A stretch of DNA of 44,508 nucleotides from JBDSGC01 sp046594105 (lineage in GTDB: Bacteria > Acidobacteriota > Thermoanaerobaculia > Gp7-AA8). The stretch spans positions 1 through 44,508 of the forward strand of contig JBKJQB010000090.1 of the NCBI GenBank assembly GCA_046594105.1. Reading direction: 5' to 3'. This document shows, one piece after another, positions 41,427 to 44,508 of this stretch (positions are counted from its first letter, which is position 1; each line of letters starts with the position of its first letter). The translations under genes were made by a program, and so were the position numbers. The notes under the pieces are model-generated. The model had not been told where the DNA came from and searched no databases. It worked only from the letters and a program-made list of their open reading frames with translations.

Positions 41427-43034
41427 GTGGCCGATTCACCGGACTTTCGTGTGCTGTTTGAGTCGGCGCCGTCGCTGCACATGGTCGTCGATTCGGAGCT
41501 ACGCATCGTCGCTGCGAGTGATGCTTACCTCTCGGCCACGATGACCGACCGCGAAACCATCATGGGCAGGCCTCTCTTTGAGGTATTTCCAGACAATCCT
41601 GACGACCCCGGGGCCACCGGCGTGGACAACGTGCGAGCTTCGCTGGAGACGGTTCTGCGCACCGGCAAACCTCACACGATGGCGGTTCAGAAGTACGACA
41701 TTCCACGGCCCCTTGCAGATGGCGGCGGCTTTGAGGAACGCTACCGGAGCCCCATCAACTCGCCGGTCTTCGTCGCTGGTCAATTGACCCACATCATTCA
41801 CCGCGTCGAGGACGTGACGGACCTCGTTCATCTGGAGGAGCAGAAGCGCGGCGCCGAGGAAGGGGCGGAGCATCTGCGTGCCGCCGACCGGGCAAAGGAC
41901 GAATTCATCGCCATCGTGTCCCATGAGCTGCGCACACCCATGACTTCCATTCTGGGGTGGACCCGCATGCTCGCTCTGGGCGACCTGGATGAGGACACGC
42001 ACCGCGAGGCGCTGGAGGCGCTCGAGCGCAGCACGCTGGCCCAGGCGAAACTGATCGAAGACCTTCTCGACGAGTCGCGAATCGCTTCGGGCAAACTCCG
42101 TCTGGATCTGAAGAATATCGATCTCGCTGCGATCGTCGATCAGGCTGTGCGATCGGCACGACCGACGGCAACGGCGAAAGGACTCTCGCTGCTGTTCGAG
42201 GCGCCCGAAGAAAGTTACGAGGTGTTCGGCGATGCCGGTCGCCTGGAACAGGTGTTCGGCAACGTCATCGGAAACGCCATCAAGTTCACGCCCGAGGGCG
42301 GCAAGATCGTGGTTCGGCTGGGACGCGAAGACACGTTCGCGCTGATTGAGATCCGGGACTCCGGTCGCGGCATCGCACCTTCGATGTTGCCGCATGTCTT
42401 CGAACGCTTCCGCCAGGGCGATACGGATGGTGCGCGCAAGAGCGGCCTCGGGCTCGGTCTTGCCATCACGCGGCATCTCGTCGAGATGCACGGCGGACGC
42501 GTCGAGGCGGTCAGTGAAGGCGAGGGGCAGGGCGCTGCCTTCACCATCCTGCTGCCGCTCCTCGAAGCGACACTGACCGAGGAGTTCGTCGGTCGCGACG
42601 AGGGGGCCCGAAAAGCAGCATTGCCGGCTCTTGATCACGTGCGAGTGTTGATCGTCGAGGACGAAGTGGATAACCAGAAAGTGCTTGCGGCCATGCTCAA
42701 GCGCTGTGGCGCTGACGTGAGGTGCGTGGGGACAGCTGGTGCGGCATCCGATCTCCTTGCCCAGTGGAAGCCGGGTGTCGTCGTGTGCGATATCGCGCTG
42801 CCGGATCGGGACGGTTGCTCGTTCCTCGAAGACGTGCGCCGAGGGGGATGCGCTACGCCGGCGCTGGCGTTGACGGTGCTGGGCCGGCCGCACGAGCGGG
42901 CCCGGATCATCGCCGCCGGCTTCGACTCGTTCCGACAGAAGCCGATTGATCCTGTCGATCTGGCCCACGAAGTTGCACGGCTGGCGCGGCCAGACCAGAA
43001 GCGCCCCGCGGAACAAGGCCCGGACGGTTTGTGA
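41427..43034 (+). CDS. PAS-containing hybrid histidine kinase with receiver domain
   Basis: A 535-residue soluble sensor kinase. A PAS domain covers about 5-125 (LFESAPSLHMVVDSELRIVAASDAYL is its typical opening across residues 10-35). A short coiled stretch leads to HisKA with phospho-acceptor H166 in VSHELRTP. The HATPase domain follows (N-box NVIGNAIKF, G1 DSGRGI, G2 GLGLGLAI), and a C-terminal receiver (about 408-520) has VEDE, phospho-acceptor D455, the threonine of ALTV and the lysine of RQKP. No membrane segment or output domain is present. The start is GTG. A partial, deleted copy lies at 28665-29068. Its partner is not evident in the window, and the stimulus is unknown. Confidence 0.92.
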   Translation: MADSPDFRVLFESAPSLHMVVDSELRIVAASDAYLSATMTDRETIMGRPLFEVFPDNPDDPGATGVDNVRASLETVLRTGKPHTMAVQKYDIPRPLADGGGFEERYRSPINSPVFVAGQLTHIIHRVEDVTDLVHLEEQKRGAEEGAEHLRAADRAKDEFIAIVSHELRTPMTSILGWTRMLALGDLDEDTHREALEALERSTLAQAKLIEDLLDESRIASGKLRLDLKNIDLAAIVDQAVRSARPTATAKGLSLLFEAPEESYEVFGDAGRLEQVFGNVIGNAIKFTPEGGKIVVRLGREDTFALIEIRDSGRGIAPSMLPHVFERFRQGDTDGARKSGLGLGLAITRHLVEMHGGRVEAVSEGEGQGAAFTILLPLLEATLTEEFVGRDEGARKAALPALDHVRVLIVEDEVDNQKVLAAMLKRCGADVRCVGTAGAASDLLAQWKPGVVVCDIALPDRDGCSFLEDVRRGGCATPALALTVLGRPHERARIIAAGFDSFRQKPIDPVDLAHEVARLARPDQKRPAEQGPDGL

Positions 43035-43303
43035 GGTCTCTGTGACCAGGCCGCGGGAAATCCGTCAGGCCGAAAACCCCTTTCGCCGTGTTGAGGGGAG
43101 TGCCGCGCGCGCTCCAGCCGCGTGCCGGTCACGCGCCCGCCGAGGGATGCCAGCCACGCTGTGGAGCGGAGAACCACGAGGGCGGCCACGCCGAAGAGGA
43201 TCAGCACTGCCGCGAACCAGCGAAGACAACCGCGACGACTCGATCTCACAGGCTCATTGTGCTGGAAAGCGCTGCGCCGCCGGGAGACTTCTTGACTGCG
43301 CAC
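43035..43303 (-). pseudogene. N-terminal fragment of an MBL-fold hydrolase-like membrane protein gene
   Basis: On the minus strand a frame reads a basic start, a membrane helix (RWFAAVLILFGVAALVV) and then LGGRVTGTRLERARHSPQHG. This resembles the anchor and first motif (LGARPSGARLERMRASPH type) of membrane-anchored metallo-beta-lactamase-fold hydrolases common in such genomes. Coding sense stops near the kinase stop codon, and no metal-binding HxHxDH part exists. The kinase-containing segment probably replaced the rest. Recognition rests on one short stretch and is tentative. Confidence 0.4.
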
Positions 43304-43366
43304 TGCCCGCGTCGTAGTGTCTGCCTATCCAAATCGTTCCCTACAATTGAATCGCGGAGGAAGGCA

Positions 43367-44508
43367 TGAAGCTTCGGCTGCTTCTGGTCATTGCCCTGGT
43401 CTCTCTCGTTGTCACCACGCTCAGCGCTCAGACGGTGACCGGCACGATGCGCGGCATGATCACCGATCGATCCGGAGGGGCATTGCCCGGGGTCACGGTG
43501 ACCATCCGCAATGTCCAGACCGGCCTGCAGCGCATCGTCACCACCGATCGGGCGGGCACTTACAACGCGCCGTTCCTGCCGATCGGACGGTACAACGTGC
43601 TGGCCGAACTGTCGGGCTTCGGCACCGCCCGCCACAACAACGTGCAGGTCGATCTGAACCAGACCGCAGTTGAGGAGTTGACGCTCGATCCCACTCTGCA
43701 GGAAAGCGTGACGGTCTCCGCTGACGCTCCGCGCATCGACGTCGCGGACGGCGAGATCAAGCAGACCATGCGGGCGCGGGAGATCGCCAATCTGCCTTCG
43801 GCCGACCAGACGAATTTTCTCAAGCTGGCTTCCACCTTCAGCGGCTACCAGGAAAACCCGACCAGCGGCCAGGACAACCCGGCGTTGTCATCCGGTTCTT
43901 CCGTGAACTTCAACGGGACCGGAACGCGCGGCGCGACCTTCCAGATCAATGGCGTCAACAACGACGACGCCTCGGAAAACCAGCACCGGCAGAACGTTCC
44001 GGTAGCCACCATCCAGTCGTTTCAGATCCTGACCAACAGCTATAGCGCCGAGTTCGGCCGCGGTTATGGCTCCGTCGTGCTGGTGCAGACCAAACAGGGA
44101 ACCAACGACATCGATGGCGAGATTTACGGATATGGGCAGGACAACAAATACATCACCCGCGACGCCACCCAGGTGTCCATGAACCACGGCAAGCACTATC
44201 GCCGCCAGTTCGGCGCCACCGCCGGCTTTCCGATCCTGCGGGACAGGCTGTTCGCATTCCTGAACACCGATCAGGTGCAGGACAAAGGCGACGTGCTGAC
44301 GACGCGGGGAGTGTTCCTTCCCAGCGATCTCGATCCGGCGAAGAGACTGACGCTCGGAAATGACACGCCGGCGAACCGCGCCTGGCAGGACGGAATCATC
44401 GCCCGGTTCCCCCAGGGACCGCCGAATGCGACCGGCATTGCGTCGCGCGCCTACCAGGCGCGGTTCGCCGGCGTGTCATTTCCGAGCGTCAGTCTCTTCG
44501 CCGGATCG
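43367..44508 (+). CDS. TonB-dependent receptor with carboxypeptidase-regulatory domain (3' partial)
   Basis: The first 380 residues of an outer-membrane receptor cut by the window edge. A signal peptide (MKLRLLLVIALVSLVVTTLS, ending AQ) is followed by a CarboxypepD-regulatory-like beta-sandwich (about 24-105: GMITDRSGGALPGVTVTIRN, TTDRAGTYNAPFLPIGRYNV). A plug domain comes next (about 130-235), including FNGTGTRGATFQINGVNN and NSYSAEFGRGYGSVVLVQTK, then the start of the barrel. This type (TonB receptors led by a carboxypeptidase-regulatory domain) is strongly expanded in Acidobacteriota and imports oligosaccharides, peptides or metal complexes; the ligand is unknown. GGAGGAAGG lies directly before the ATG, and TACAAT (43343-43348) may be its -10 box. 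Confidence 0.93.

Overview
The window is about 44.5 kb of GC-rich bacterial chromosome. Its gene content points to an Acidobacteriota-type genome, although no rRNA or ribosomal protein is present to prove it. The indicators are a GWxTD plus VWFA-related secreted protein, a serine/threonine kinase fused to a TolB-like propeller, an OmpR-type winged-helix/TPR regulator, a carboxypeptidase-regulatory-domain TonB receptor, and many short dispersed palindromes.

Layout. 1-9.4 kb is housekeeping: a DUF4388 protein, a cysteine desulfurase, the GWxTD/VWA protein, a half-size TauE/SafE protein, lgt, purA and a cysteine dioxygenase. 9.6-13.9 kb holds glycine C-acetyltransferase, glycogen phosphorylase and an initiator tRNA with a clear terminator. 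14-19.7 kb encodes two large secreted beta-propeller proteins, one of Asp-box repeats ending in a fascin-like module and one with 14 RCC1 repeats. 20-25 kb holds a winged-helix/TPR regulator and a receptor-like serine/threonine kinase. 25-33.5 kb is an accessory patchwork: an MFS transporter, a frameshifted lipoprotein gene, a SnoaL-like protein, a deleted copy of a histidine kinase, a SulP transporter, a SufR-like regulator and a di-haem cytochrome.

33.6-41.3 kb is the most coherent system. It comprises a NarI/HdrE-like membrane protein, a NasA/NarB-type molybdopterin oxidoreductase, a four-cluster ferredoxin subunit, a Tat-type membrane-anchored Rieske protein, a two-helix small protein, a TDT/SLAC1-family channel, a Crp/Fnr regulator and an RIC di-iron repair protein behind a near-perfect Crp/Fnr operator. 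I read it as a nitrate (or other N-oxide) reductase module with an unusual quinol-linked electron-transfer part. The last 3 kb carry a hybrid histidine kinase, which is the intact relative of the deleted copy at 28.7 kb, a fragment of an MBL-fold hydrolase gene, and the start of a TonB-dependent receptor cut by the window edge.

A second theme is repeats. Heptamer arrays (unit GAAACCA / TGGTTTC) sit at gene ends throughout and occur as inverted pairs inside the nitrate-reductase operon. There are also hairpin elements of about 130-140 bp and several families of short palindromes.
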